Part shown: piece after piece, positions 34,723 through 45,172 of the stretch | Layout of the letters: each line of letters begins with the position of its first letter | How positions within the stretch are numbered: the first letter of the stretch is position 1 | Source of the DNA: Scilla litardierei | Taxonomy: Eukaryota; Streptophyta; Magnoliopsida; Asparagales; Asparagaceae | Assembly (NCBI GenBank): GCA_030789695.1 | Contig: CM061142.1 | Coordinates: forward strand, 567,353,281-567,417,280 | Length of the DNA: 64,000 nucleotides | Direction: 5' to 3' | The notes under the pieces: generated by a model | Seen by the model: the letters and a program-made list of their open reading frames with translations, nothing else | Told to the model about the DNA's origin: nothing | Database searches by the model: none | Made by a program: the position numbers and the translations under genes

Positions 34723-35104
34723 CACTCGGCCGAGTGAAGGAGTCACTCGGCCGACCAGTGAGACCCCGCTCGGCCGGCCAGATCGGACACGCTTCAAGTG
34801 TGCACTCGGCCGAGCATCAGAAGCCGCCTCGGCCGAGTGACGTATCCCGTCCACTCGAGTGGCACTCAGACGACGCCCATCAAAAACTCCCAACTTACTG
34901 TTTTTCATCAGTCTGAGCAGCAGAAGATCCACTCGGCCGAGTGACAATTGCCGACCGCCCGAGTGAAGATAAGCCCATCGGCCGAGTGACGACAACTCAC
35001 TCGGCCGAGTGACCCCCGAAGTGAAGACCCCCAAGACCCCAGACTTACTGGAAATTCTCAGGGTCTTTCACTCGGCCGAGCGACTTTTGTCACTCGGCCG
35101 AGTG
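34723..35104. promoter_or_regulatory. CACTCGGCCGAGTG array in Athila-B 5' LTR
   Basis: About a dozen copies of the 14-bp palindrome CACTCGGCCGAGTG or variants in 380 bp, ending 84 bp upstream of the TATA-like box. The same array is present in the 3' LTR (58212-58594). Confidence 0.8.
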
Positions 35105-35581
35105 AGCCGAGCACCTGTAGCGGAAAACACGATTTTGAAGAGGCGCATGGGCTTTTTGGTCACGGATTTTTGGGCAGTTTTGGGGGGTATTTAACCCCTG
35201 ATTCTAACCTAGGTTAGAGAGCTTTTTTCTTACTTTTGGGCAGCCTTTTAGATTAAACTTTTTAGCTTTTGATTCTTGTGATTGGAGAGGAGTGAAAAGG
35301 TTTATTTTGTTGGATTCTTGAAGAACTACATTGGTTTTTCTCACTCTTCATTAAAAATCTTATTTTTGTTGCTTATTTGAATATTGCCATGAATTCTATT
35401 GCTATTTCAATTGATTATTCTTCTATTTGTGAAATGATTTGTGAGTAGTCCTTACATCTTAGGGCGTGGGGATGAACCCTACGAGCCCAATTTCCGATTT
35501 GTGATGATTTGGTAGAACTATTGCTAGAATTGCTATTAGGGTTATTTTGGGATCGATATATTACGGATAGCTAGGTGTTCA

Positions 35582-35885
35582 TATCGATTGGGATTTGCAA
35601 GAGATTGGATCCCAATTCGATAGGAAACCCTAGAAATCCGAATTGGGTTGAAATTGAGTTTTCGTAGTATCGGTTTGTAAGAGATTGGACCGATACTAGG
35701 GTTCTCGGTTGCAATTCCATACCGATACCCGTTTGCAAGAGATTGGACGGGTAGGAACTATCCCAACCTAGGTCGTGGCCCGAGTTTGCACGAGAGTGGG
35801 CTCGGGACGCGATTGAACGATGATGTTGATCCTAATGCTAGCTTGCCTAGGCTAGGGTTTGCAAGAGATTGGGCCCGAGCCTAGG
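35582..35885 (+). other. Hairpin train with a constant 14-base loop (Athila-B LTR)
   Basis: Five stem-loops share the loop TTGCAAGAGATTGG (one or two changes in some) but have unrelated stems: 35582-35622 (TATCGATTGGGAT/ATCCCAATTCGATA, one bulge), 35666-35697 (AGTATCGGT/ACCGATACT, perfect), 35726-35753 (TACCCGT/ACGGGTA, perfect), 35779-35806 (CCCGAGT/GCTCGGG, one wobble), 35846-35885 (CCTAGGCTAGGGT/GCCCGAGCCTAGG, one mismatch and one wobble). Located between the TATA-like box and the PBS, thus in the RNA leader. The 3' LTR copy is at 59071-59374. Confidence 0.85.
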
Positions 35886-36257
35886 TTTTCTATAGACCGG
35901 CAACAGCGCGAGAGCGTGAGCTAGGTTTTACATTCAGTTGCAACTAGTTCATCCGACATTCTACCCTAGCAATTTTGATACCAATGAATCACATTGACGA
36001 GATACGGTGAGTAGCGGGGATTCCCTATTCCCTAGGCGTCTTTATTCGATTTTATATCTCTTTACTTTGTCTGACGATTGTGACAGCATCGCCGAAAGGA
36101 AAATTCCCTCTTTTCTGTCCCTATAGCCAGGTTGTTCGGAGAAGGCACTGTCATACGTCCTCCCTGTGTTCGATACCCGCTCGCCGCTACACCGTGTGCT
36201 TGCGGTAAAACTACACGGTCGCTCTTTTGGGTGTACGCCCGGAAGCGATCAAGTTTT

Positions 36258-36275
36258 TGGCGCCGTTGCCGGGGA
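36258..36275 (+). other. Athila-B primer-binding site
   Basis: TGGCGCCGTTGCCGGGGA, six bases after the LTR, complementary to the 3' end of plant tRNA-Asp as is usual for Athila. Confidence 0.92.
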
Positions 36276-36416
36276 GTGCGTTTTGACGGTGTTCGGCATC
36301 GACCACCCAGTTATTTTTCTTTCTTTCTTTACTTTCTTCTATATCCTGTTCTAACTCTGTTTGCAGCCCTATTTGCATATTCTCCCCGTATTTTGCATAA
36401 GATCTTAACAGGTAGA

Positions 36417-36736
36417 ATGGAGGATGCAATGTCAACAATGGAACTCAGTCAGGGAGATTATGACTCCTTCACAGACCTCCTTAAGGAGCTTGTCGATGAG
36501 GTCCACGCTACTGGAGCTTTTGCTATCGATATCAAGGACCCCGACGAACAACTGTTTGCTAGTTTTGTGATGGATCGAGTCTCCCCGGATGGGACTATCG
36601 GGGGCAATGTCAGAGTTGATGTGATAGACGACAAGTTATATTTCGAAGACGGTAGAACAAGTGTCGAAGAGCACTATACTCCCGAAGAATCTTTCGAGCA
36701 AACCAATGTTCAGGGAGTTACACTCTATGACACTCA
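36417..36736 (+). pseudogene. Athila-B gag start, cut by Sire-2
   Basis: ATG 36417 opens a frame (MEDAMSTMELSQGDYDSF) that is uninterrupted to 36736. There Sire-2 was inserted with duplication ACTCA. The frame continues exactly in phase at 49189. It is acidic and does not show the usual gag domain or zinc knuckle. Confidence 0.75.
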
Positions 36737-38478
36737 TGTAATGCCCTACCAGCTACTGCACAAGTACTAGAGGGGGGGGTGAATAGTACTTTAAAATAAT
36801 AAGGCGTATAATTCCAAATTAAATTGCACACAACTACCAAATCAATTTGCGGAAGCTTAAATTGAATGACAACAATGAAATTAACAATGCTAACAAACGA
36901 TGTTAATGGGTTCGGATCCACCCAAGTCTCCCCGACTTGTTCCCGGTGATCCTACGTCCCAACCACCCGGATCCCCTCCGGATACTTGAGTTAGAAACCC
37001 TAACTCAAGATTTCCACTATGAATATCTTGTGAAAAACCTTCACAAGATCAAATCATACATGCAATGGCAAAGTGAATCCCACAACCCGGGATCACAAAC
37101 TTCTCTCACAACCGAGAGAGCCAACAAGCAATATAAAAGAGTTTAGATGAAATAAATACTCTTACCACAAAATCCTATACCTTGAGTTTTTCTTACCCAA
37201 TAGGTGGAATGAAGGATTTGAGGAAGATGAAGTTACCAAAACCTAGCACCAAGGAAATGACCAGCAATGGGTGCCTAGGGTTGATTTGGAAACTTGAATC
37301 AAGCAATAGCTTGAAGAGCTCACCAAGAACAAGCTTCTCTCTAGATCTAGAAATGAGAGAGAATGGGTTTCTTGTGAGGAAGAGAGCTTTAGATTTGAGG
37401 GAGAATGACTATCTCTTTTGATCTCAATGAATCTCTGAATGGAAGCTCTAACCCTAATAGAAATGACCTTGGTTCGTATTTATAGGAACCCAAAAACATA
37501 AGTTAGGTCATTCTCCAACGGATAGAAATCTGTGAGACTTAGTCGGTCAAAGAACAATCACTGACCGACTAGTTCATCAACTAGTCGGTCAGCCAAACAA
37601 CGTGGACCGACTAAGAGTAGATCTGAGAAGAGATAGAATTTCAGACCTAGAAATCTAGTCGGTCCAAGAATACTTTCTGACCGACTAGTTTCACAACTAG
37701 TCGGTCAGTCAGTGAACGTAGACCGACTAAGAGGCAAAATGAAATAGTCTGAAGGCAAGTTGACTTAGTCGGTCCAAAAACAAAAGTTGACCGACTAGAT
37801 TGTCAACTAGTCGGTCACCAAACGTTCTTAGACCGACTAACGGTAAACAGTAGCTTAGGAGAAATTTAGAGTGAACAGTAAGTCACAACTAGTCGGTCAA
37901 AGAAGCATCACTGACCGACTAGTTCACAAACTAGTCGGTCGGTGAGTCAACGTAGACCGACTAACTGTAAACAGTAAAGTCCAAGAAATTAAGGAATCAA
38001 ACTAGTCGGTCCAAGAACAGTTGCCGACCGACTAGATCACCATCTAGTCGGTCAGTACTTGTTCTTGTACCAACTAACATGCACAAACAAATCCGAATCG
38101 AAGCGCGACGCTTCGAGGAAGTTAGAATGAACTTGTGCAAGGATCCTAGAGCTACGTAAAGAGCGTAATGAAGATAGAAACGTAAGATATACTCAAGGCT
38201 TAACATTCTATCAATCAAGACTAAAAGACTATAAATAAAACCTTAATAAACGGTCTTTGAGAGCTTCGATTGAATCTTCATAACTTCCAAAACGGCGCAA
38301 GAGCTTCAACGAAGCTTTAGGCATGAATACGAGATTTTGGAAGTGTTGAGATGTCGCCTTGAATATTCTCGTGAAATTGGCGACGATCTCCAATACTGCG
38401 CTCACAAATTGTTAGTTCATGAATTATTTATGTTTGCTCATCATCCAAAACCAAATCCAGGGAGTCCAATATTCAACA
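36737..38478 (-). repeat. Sire-2 3' LTR
   Basis: On the plus strand TGTAATGCCC to ATTCAACA, 1742 bp. The TATA box (CCTATAAATA on the minus strand) is at about 37477-37490. The CTAGTCGGTC array is at 37539-38077 and the hairpin region at 36922-37119. Confidence 0.95.
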
Positions 38479-39412
38479 TTCTCCCCCTTTTTGGTGATGA
38501 CAAACCAACATAAATAATAATAAAAAATAGTAATTCAAATGAAAAATACTTACTCCCCCTGCATTGATGACACGTTAATTCCAAATTGAATATAAATGAA
38601 TTGCATCAAGCAGACGAGTAAGATAAATAAAGTGAATTGATTTTTGAAATATCGGATTTTGAAAATCCTTATATGTATCTTAACTCCCCCTGAATCTAAC
38701 ATATCAAACTAGATTCTTGGAAATTGAGTTAAATTTTCATTTGCGCTATTTATTATCATTATCTCTTCCCCTTTGGCATTATCCCAAAAATGGGGGGGCA
38801 TACAACGACCACAATTAGGAAATGTAAAATCCAACATCGGGAGTCGTAGACAAAGACAATGGACCAACTTGACACCAAGGGAAAAATTGTGGAAATCAAA
38901 ACAAGGTGTGCCAAATTTTCCATTATCAAAAAAAATCAACGATAATCAAAATCATCAAAAATACCAAATGTTTATTCATTTCTTGAATAAAGAAACATAC
39001 TCTTCAATATTCAATATTCTTGGTTAAATTTGTGCATGGAAAACAATTCTATATAATTATAGAATTTAAATCTATTTAACCAAGTTTGCATGCGACGAGC
39101 GACGAAATCACATTTCATATACATTCAACGAATATTAAAATGTGCATGACGAATTAAGATAAAGACAACGACGATGTATATATATAAATGATAACATCAA
39201 GAGTACATCCAAGAAGATATCAATACATCAAAATACAACATACCCATCAAGAAGAAATACATCATCATCATCATCATCAAAATAAATACTACAACAACGA
39301 CAACATCCAAAATACATCAAAACATCATAACCCTCATACTCAATCCTAACCCAAAATACTCTCGCAAAGATATATCATCCAAAGCGTATATGGAGAGTCC
39401 TCGGAACAACGA
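38479..39412 (-). other. Sire-2 3' non-coding region with repeated PPT motifs
   Basis: No gene. On the minus strand three purine tracts (AGGGGGAGA or AGGGGGAGT) occur near 38480, 38572 and 38683, the first touching the LTR. Repeated PPT motifs are characteristic of Sireviruses. A (CAT)n stretch lies at 39261-39280. Confidence 0.75.
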
Positions 39413-41071
39413 TCACGAGGAGGAGGCTGGATCTGCAGCGTCCGTGGGTCCAGTCGACGGAGTGGACTCAGGATCTGCAGGGAGTAGAGGAGTCTCAACA
39501 GATGGAATCGTCGGGGCAGGAGTCGAGATCTCAGCAACATGCTCAACAGCAGCAAGGGTTTCGACAGCAGAAGTGTCAACTGGAATATCAGCAGGCTCAG
39601 CAACAGGGTCAGCAGCAGGCTCAGACGACTGAAGTGCTGAAGCAGAAGGCTCTGGAGCACCGGAAGTGGTGCCAACTCCAGGACCAGAAGAGGTAGTACC
39701 AGCAGCAGCAGCAGCAGTGGCCTCAACGCCACGGGCAAAAGAAGTAGCAAGCTCGTCAAGCTCCTCATCGTCCATCTCCTCGGCCTCAGACACCGAAGGA
39801 GGAAGCTCAATCCCCATCGTACGAGCCATACGGCAGACTACCTCCTCAGTACGAGCCAAACGGGAGTCGTGCTGACGAAGTAGGCGTACGACATCGTCCA
39901 AAGTAGTAGGGGAAGAGGAGGCTGCAGCAGCTGACGGAGTAGACTAGGAAGCAGATGCGGTAGACCTCTGCACGTGACGAAGAGCCGCTAAAGATTTCTT
40001 CACGGCCGTCGCGTTCAGAGGAGTACCCAAAGGACGCTCATCGTTAGGTGGGAGAGGAACTCGGAAATGACGAAATACGAGGGTCAACAAGCAGGGGTAT
40101 GGAATGTGCGCAGACTTATTGGTCTTGCGTATACACTCGAAAGAATCCATCTTATCGAGTATCACGCGAGCCCAATTTATCTCGCACCCCAAGAAAAGAG
40201 CGTATATGAGCTTCAAAAACGGCTGAGATGGGAGTGAAGAGGATCCATACTTCGGGAGAAGACAAGACTTCAAAATTAGGTTAAGAACCCACGCATTCGG
40301 CTTAAAGGATTTCGAAGGAATACCAATGAATGCGGAGGGGATAACCTGGAAAATCTCAGAAAGAACAGTCTGATCCAAGGAAGAGATATCGTCTACGGAA
40401 ATGTCCGAGGGGAGGAGACCACACGACGCACACCCAAGGATCTCCCCCAAGATTTCTGCCGTGAGAACTATAGGAGTTCCCAAGACAGTCGTCTCAATGG
40501 AGTGGCTGGCGTCGTACTGGCCTCGAATACGGTTGGCATAGAAGAGTTTCATGAGGCGAGGGTAAGGTTTTGGGTTGGCCTTGGGGTCGTATCGGAGATA
40601 ATCAATGAGACCACTATAAGACAGAAGATCAGCAAGGCCGAGAAAATCAGAGAACTGAACGTAATGCTCTAACAACAGTGGACAGTGCTCTATACGATTG
40701 TACGCGGCGAGACACTGAGGGTCATCGCGGCACAACGATATGTCTACACCGCCGACTGGCATAGGAGCTTTACCCTTGGCCTTACGGGTCTTCGGAGGAG
40801 GAGTAGGTTCCCTAGTAGGCTCATCCTCTGGGATAAATTCAGTATCGGAATCGGGAGGAGTAGCCAGAGAGTGAAGTAAGGGCTTTTTGGTTTTGGACTT
40901 ACGGGGCTTGACGGACGCAGTCCTAGGCTTCTTAAGAGGGGGCGACGATGGAGAGGCTTGGGTAGACTTGGCACGACGCTTAGGCTTCGGGGGATTCCTA
41001 GGTTCCGAAGGTTGTTCTACGGTCATAGGAGAGGCCCCGGAAGAGGTGATAGGAATTCGAGTCTTAGCCAT
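39413..41071 (-). pseudogene. Sire-2 ORF3 (env-like, plant transposon protein domain)
   Basis: ATG 41071 to TGA 39413-39415, 552 codons with a single in-frame stop TAG at 39944-39946. The N-terminal 110 residues are basic and Pro/Ser/Lys-rich. Residues about 115-350 form a globular domain with PYPRLMKLFYANRIRG, VLGTPIVLTAEILGEILG and FLKLIYALFLGCEINWARV, which resembles the Pfam family called putative plant transposon protein. After the stop a predicted coiled coil (LDDVVRLLRQHDSRLARTEE) and an acidic, Ala/Pro/Thr-rich tail follow. Function is unknown; Sireviruses often carry such a third ORF downstream of pol. Confidence 0.75.
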
Positions 41072-41375
41072 AGCACTACGAGCACAAGCAATCGAAGATT
41101 AGGTCACTAACAACCTAGAGATCACAAGCTAACAACCCTAGAAATCAAGAAATTCGAAAATCACAAGCCCTAGGTTAGAAATTGAAACCCTAGGATCTAG
41201 AGCTTGAAATCAAGGAGAGACAACCCTAGAATAGGAAATCGACCTAGGAGAGGGAGGGAGATACCTAGGAGGTGGAGTCGACGGCGGCGGATGGCGGCGA
41301 TCGACGGAGAAACGGCCGGAAGACGAAGGGTTTCGAGTTGAGGGTTTTGGGTTTTCGGGCTGGAGCAAGTGAGAA

Positions 41376-41759
41376 GACCGACTAAATGAGAATTTAGTCG
41401 GACGAGATCGAGTATAAGTCGGTCGGGAAGCGAAAAGACTCAACTGCCCTAACACACTTAGTCGGTCACAGTTCAAGCACTGACCGACTAGATTACGATC
41501 TAGTCGATCGGTCAATGAGCCTGAACCGACTAAGTCGAAACAGAGGCACAGAGGGATTTTTAGGGCAAAATTTAGTCGGTCGCAGTATACTTACTGACCG
41601 ACTAGTTTTCAATCTAGTCGGTCGGAAAGTGTACTATGACCGACTAACGAAAGAAAATGATAGGAGATGGATATTTGCTTGATCTAGTCGGTCTGAGTTC
41701 ATTTTCTGACCGACTAGATGAGCATCTAGTCGGTTGACAAGTGAACTGAAACCGACTAG
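41376..41759. promoter_or_regulatory. CTAGTCGGTC array upstream of Sire-2 ORF3
   Basis: The LTR array type recurs inside the element: at least twelve sites in 380 bp with the same 14-8-14 spacing. It lies between pol and ORF3, about 300 bp upstream of the ORF3 ATG in the direction of transcription. A TATA box is not visible, but a C/T-rich stretch follows. Confidence 0.8.
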
Positions 41760-42002
41760 AAGAGTCCAAAAGTAGAAATTTGATTTCTCTTCACAAACCA
41801 CTTGGATGAAACATCCTAACTCACTCATTAGTCATCTAAATTACCCCATAAAACGTCGAAATCTTAAATACGACTTTCAAATGCGAATTCGATCATAAAT
41901 TCAAATAAATCACATAAAATTCCCAAAAATTCAATAAATCTAGCATGAATGAAATATCGCGAAATATATTAGCATGCAAGATGATTGAATTAGATATGAA
42001 TC

Positions 42003-45000
42003 CTATATCTCGGATTCACCCATAATCCCCAATTCTCGACGCAACCGCACAAAGGAGTCCTCCTTTAGGGGTTTCGTGAAAATATCGGCGATTTGCTTTT
42101 GGGTTTCAACGTACACTAATATGATGTCCTTTTTAGCAACATGATCATCTAAGAAATGGTGTCGGACATCTATGTGTTTCGATCGGGAATGGTGCACCGG
42201 ATTCTTTGAAAGACAAATAGCACTTTGGTTATCCACCATGATAGGGCTAGTATCACAATGAATACCAAAATCCTTCAGTGTGTGTCTCATCCAAAGAACC
42301 TGGGCACAAGCGGCACCGGCGGCAATGTATTCCGCCTCGGTGGTTGAAAGTGATACCGAATTTTGCTTCTTGGAAAACCAAGAGACAAGAGAATTTCCTA
42401 GAAAATGACAAGTGCCACTAGCACTTTTCCTGTCGGATTTGCATCCCGCATAATCAGCGTCACTATATGAGACTAACTCATATGTGCTAGATTTCGGATA
42501 AAGTAATCCAAAATCTAAAGTGTAACTTAGATAGCGAAAAATACGTTTAACCGCTACTAAGTGAGAATCCTTAGGTTGAGACTGATAACGAGCACATATA
42601 CATACAGCAAACATAATATCGGGCCTACTCGCGGTAAGATAAAGTAAGCTACCTATCATACCTCGATATAGACGAATGTCTACATCTTTTCCGCCCGTAT
42701 CTTTATCAAGATGCGTAGTCGTGCTCATTGGAGTCTTTTTCCCGGAGGCATTCTCCATTCCAAATCGCTTTAGCAACTCCACCGTGTACTTCGTTTGGTG
42801 GATGAAGATTGCATCGTTCAATTGGCGAATTTGGAGACCTAAGAAATATTTGAGTTCGCCCATGTGGCTCATCTCAAATTGTTCCTTCATAACATTAGAA
42901 AACTCTTCGCAAAGAGCGAAGTTAGTAGCACTGAAAATGATATCATCAACATAAATTTGAACTAATAAAATATCGTTATTCGCATGCTTAATAAAAAGTG
43001 TAGAATCGGCTTCGCCCATTTTAAAATTCAAATCCAAAAGAAAATTCTTTAGGCGATCATACCAAGCTCGAGGAGCTTGTCTCAAACCATAAAGAGCTTT
43101 CTTTAGTTTAAAAACGTGATTTGGAAATTTTTCATTTATGAAACCCGGAGGTTGAGAAACGTAAACTTCCTCAACGACATCTCCGTTTAAAAATGCACTT
43201 TTAACATCCATTTGAAATAATTTAAAATTCTTATGGCATGCAAAAGACAAAAGTAATCTAATTGATTCTAATCTAGCTACCGGAGCGAAAGATTCTTCGA
43301 AATCGATACCTTCCTCTTGACGATAGCCTTGAGCTACTAACCGAGCTTTGTTCCGGACGACGACTTGGTTTTCGTCGGTTTTGTTCTTGAAGATCCACTT
43401 TGTCCCTATGACGGTGTGGTTCTTCGATGGTAAAGGAACAAGCTCCCAAACTTCATTTCTCTCGAATTGAATGAGCTCCTCCTCCATGGCTAAGATCCAA
43501 GCGCTATCTTCGCATGCTTCATTAATATTCTTTGGCTCTATCGATGAGGCAAAGGCACAATTTGCGAAGTGGTGGACTTGCGATCTCGTCTTGACACTAT
43601 CTTGAATATTGCCAATGACTTGCTCATGGGGATGGTCACGAACGGTATGAAGCCGTTTGGGAATACCTTGACCACTAGGAACATTCTCAACAACTTCATT
43701 AGTTGGGTTAGTCTCAATAGAATCAATAGAATCATTAGACTTAGAATTATCAAATGAATCACATAAAACATCCAAAGAATCATTATCATTTAAAATTCTA
43801 GTTGGAACAAATCCTTCATTAAATGAGACATGAAGCGACTCCTCGATCGTTGAGATTCGTTTGTTGAATATCCGGTAGGCTTTGCTACGCGAAGAATATC
43901 CGACAAAAATCCCCTCATCGGATCTTGGATCGAATTTGTCCAAACTACCATATGTGTTCTTAATAAAACATTTCGAACCAAAAACTCGAAAATGTTTAAC
44001 TTGAGGCAACCTACCAAACAACAATTCATAACAAGTTTGTTTAGTGCCGGGCCTCAAAAGTATTCTATTAAACACATAGCAAGCGGTGTGTACCGCTTCC
44101 GCCCAAAATTGATGGCCAAGTTGGCTATCATCAAGCATAGTGCGAGCACATTCCACTAGCGTCCTATTCTTTCTCTCAACTACACCATTTTGAGGATGTG
44201 CACGAGGGAAAGAGAAGGTGTGAGTAATACCAACTTCATCACAAAATGTCTCAAAAGACTCATTCTCAAATTCACCTCCATGATCACTACGAATAGTGAC
44301 AATGGTGGTTCCTAAGAGATTTTGTACTTTCTTAACAAAAATTGTGAAGTTTTCAAAAGCTTCATTTTTATTACACAATGAAAATACCCAAGTAAATCTT
44401 GAATAGTCATCTACGATGACAAGTCCATACCTTGCATTTCCTAAGGAAGCTACTCTAGTTGGCCCAAATAAATCTAGATGTAATAGCTCTAGTGGCCGTT
44501 TAGTAGAGATGCTTTTCTTAGGTTTAAATGAAGATTTAGGAAGCTTGCCGCGTTGACAACAATCACACAAACTTTTCTTTTCAAAAACAAGCTTCGGAAA
44601 ACCTTTAATAGAATTCAATTTTGAAAGCTTATATAGTGTTTCAAAGTTCACATGTCCAAAGCGTCGATGCCATAAGTGTTGTTCACTTGTGTTGGCAACG
44701 AGACATTGTTCATATGACTTAGGAAGATCCAAAATATAAATGTCTTTACGACGAGTACCGGAAAATAATAATTTTTCATTATCTTTTCTTAAAATCTGAC
44801 ACAATCCTTTCGCAAAGCTAACTTTGTAACCTTTGTCACAAAGTTGGCTTATTGAAATAAGATTATGATTTAAACCACTAACAAGATAAACATCACTAAT
44901 TAATGGTTTAGAAGGGTTACCGACTTTACCAACACCTATGATGGTTCCGCTCTCGTTGCCTCCAAATACGACGCGGTTTCCATTCGCAATGGGAACCACT

Positions 45001-45119
45001 CCGGAGAGCAAACGAGCGTCACCCGTCATGTGTTTGGAACACCCGCTATCGAGTATCCAATTCCCTTTGGAGCTAAATTTAAATTTGTTGCTCCTTCCCT
45101 TTTTCGTTTCCTTGAGTAC
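42003..45119 (-). CDS. Sire-2 Pol: protease, integrase, RT, RNase H
   Basis: The frame is open without interruption from 45119 to TGA 42003-42005, about 1038 codons. Order: aspartic protease ([14 protein letters not shown]), GAG-pre-integrase ([18 protein letters not shown] finger ending CDCC), integrase core with [13 protein letters not shown] and the Glu of [11 protein letters not shown] with [12 protein letters not shown] and the YVDD box (QIYVDDIIF), and RNase H ([30 protein letters not shown]). No damaged motif was seen. It is in a different phase from gag, which ends at 45173; expression would need frameshifting or another mechanism, or gag has drifted. The first ATG in frame (45029) lies inside protease, so it is not the natural start. 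Confidence 0.92.
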   Translation of the reverse strand, partial: VLKETKKGRSNKFKFSSKGNWILDSGCSKHMTGDARLLSGVVPIANGNRVVFGGNESGTIIGVGKVGNPSKPLISDVYLVSGLNHNLISISQLCDKGYKVSFAKGLCQILRKDNEKLLFSGTRRKDIYILDLPKSYEQCLVANTSEQHLWHRRFGHVNFETLYKLSKLNSIKGFPKLVFEKKSLCDCCQRGKLPKSSFKPKKSISTKRPLELLHLDLFGPTRVASLGNARYGLVIVDDYSRFTWVFSLCNKNEAFENFTIFVKKVQNLLGTTIVTIRSDHGGEFENESFETFCDEVGITHTFSFPRAHPQNGVVERKNRTLVECARTMLDDSQLGHQFWAEAVHTACYVFNRILLRPGTKQTCYELLFGRLPQVKHFRVFGSKCFIKNTYGSLDKFDPRSDEGIFVGYSSRSKAYRIFNKRISTIEESLHVSFNEGFVPTRILNDNDSLDVLCDSFDNSKSNDSIDSIETNPTNEVVENVPSGQGIPKRLHTVRDHPHEQVIGNIQDSVKTRSQVHHFANCAFASSIEPKNINEACEDSAWILAMEEELIQFERNEVWELVPLPSKNHTVIGTKWIFKNKTDENQVVVRNKARLVAQGYRQEEGIDFEESFAPVARLESIRLLLSFACHKNFKLFQMDVKSAFLNGDVVEEVYVSQPPGFINEKFPNHVFKLKKALYGLRQAPRAWYDRLKNFLLDLNFKMGEADSTLFIKHANNDILLVQIYVDDIIFSATNFALCEEFSNVMKEQFEMSHMGELKYFLGLQIRQLNDAIFIHQTKYTVELLKRFGMENASGKKTPMSTTTHLDKDTGGKDVDIRLYRGMIGSLLYLTASRPDIMFAVCICARYQSQPKDSHLVAVKRIFRYLSYTLDFGLLYPKSSTYELVSYSDADYAGCKSDRKSASGTCHFLGNSLVSWFSKKQNSVSLSTTEAEYIAAGAACAQVLWMRHTLKDFGIHCDTSPIMVDNQSAICLSKNPVHHSRSKHIDVRHHFLDDHVAKKDIILVYVETQKQIADIFTKPLKEDSFVRLRRELGIMGESEI

Positions 45120-45172
45120 CTAAAGATAGACAATTTCATATCATGGTACCCAAGGTCATTGGGTCCAAGGGA

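Larger units (their letters stand above)
34428..36251 (+). repeat. Athila-B 5' LTR
   Basis: TGATCACTCCG to GGAAGCGATCA, 1824 bp. Palindrome array 34723-35104, TATA-like TATTTAA at 35188-35194, hairpin train 35582-35885. The conserved block TTTGTGAGTAGTCC with GGGATGAACC (about 35439-35478) is also present in the Athila-A LTR at about 21159-21200. Confidence 0.95.

Noticed and set aside
39390..39875. Plus-strand frames with Gln- or Ser-rich proteins opposite Sire-2 ORF3
   Set aside because: They are antisense shadows of the low-complexity ORF3 tail on the minus strand.
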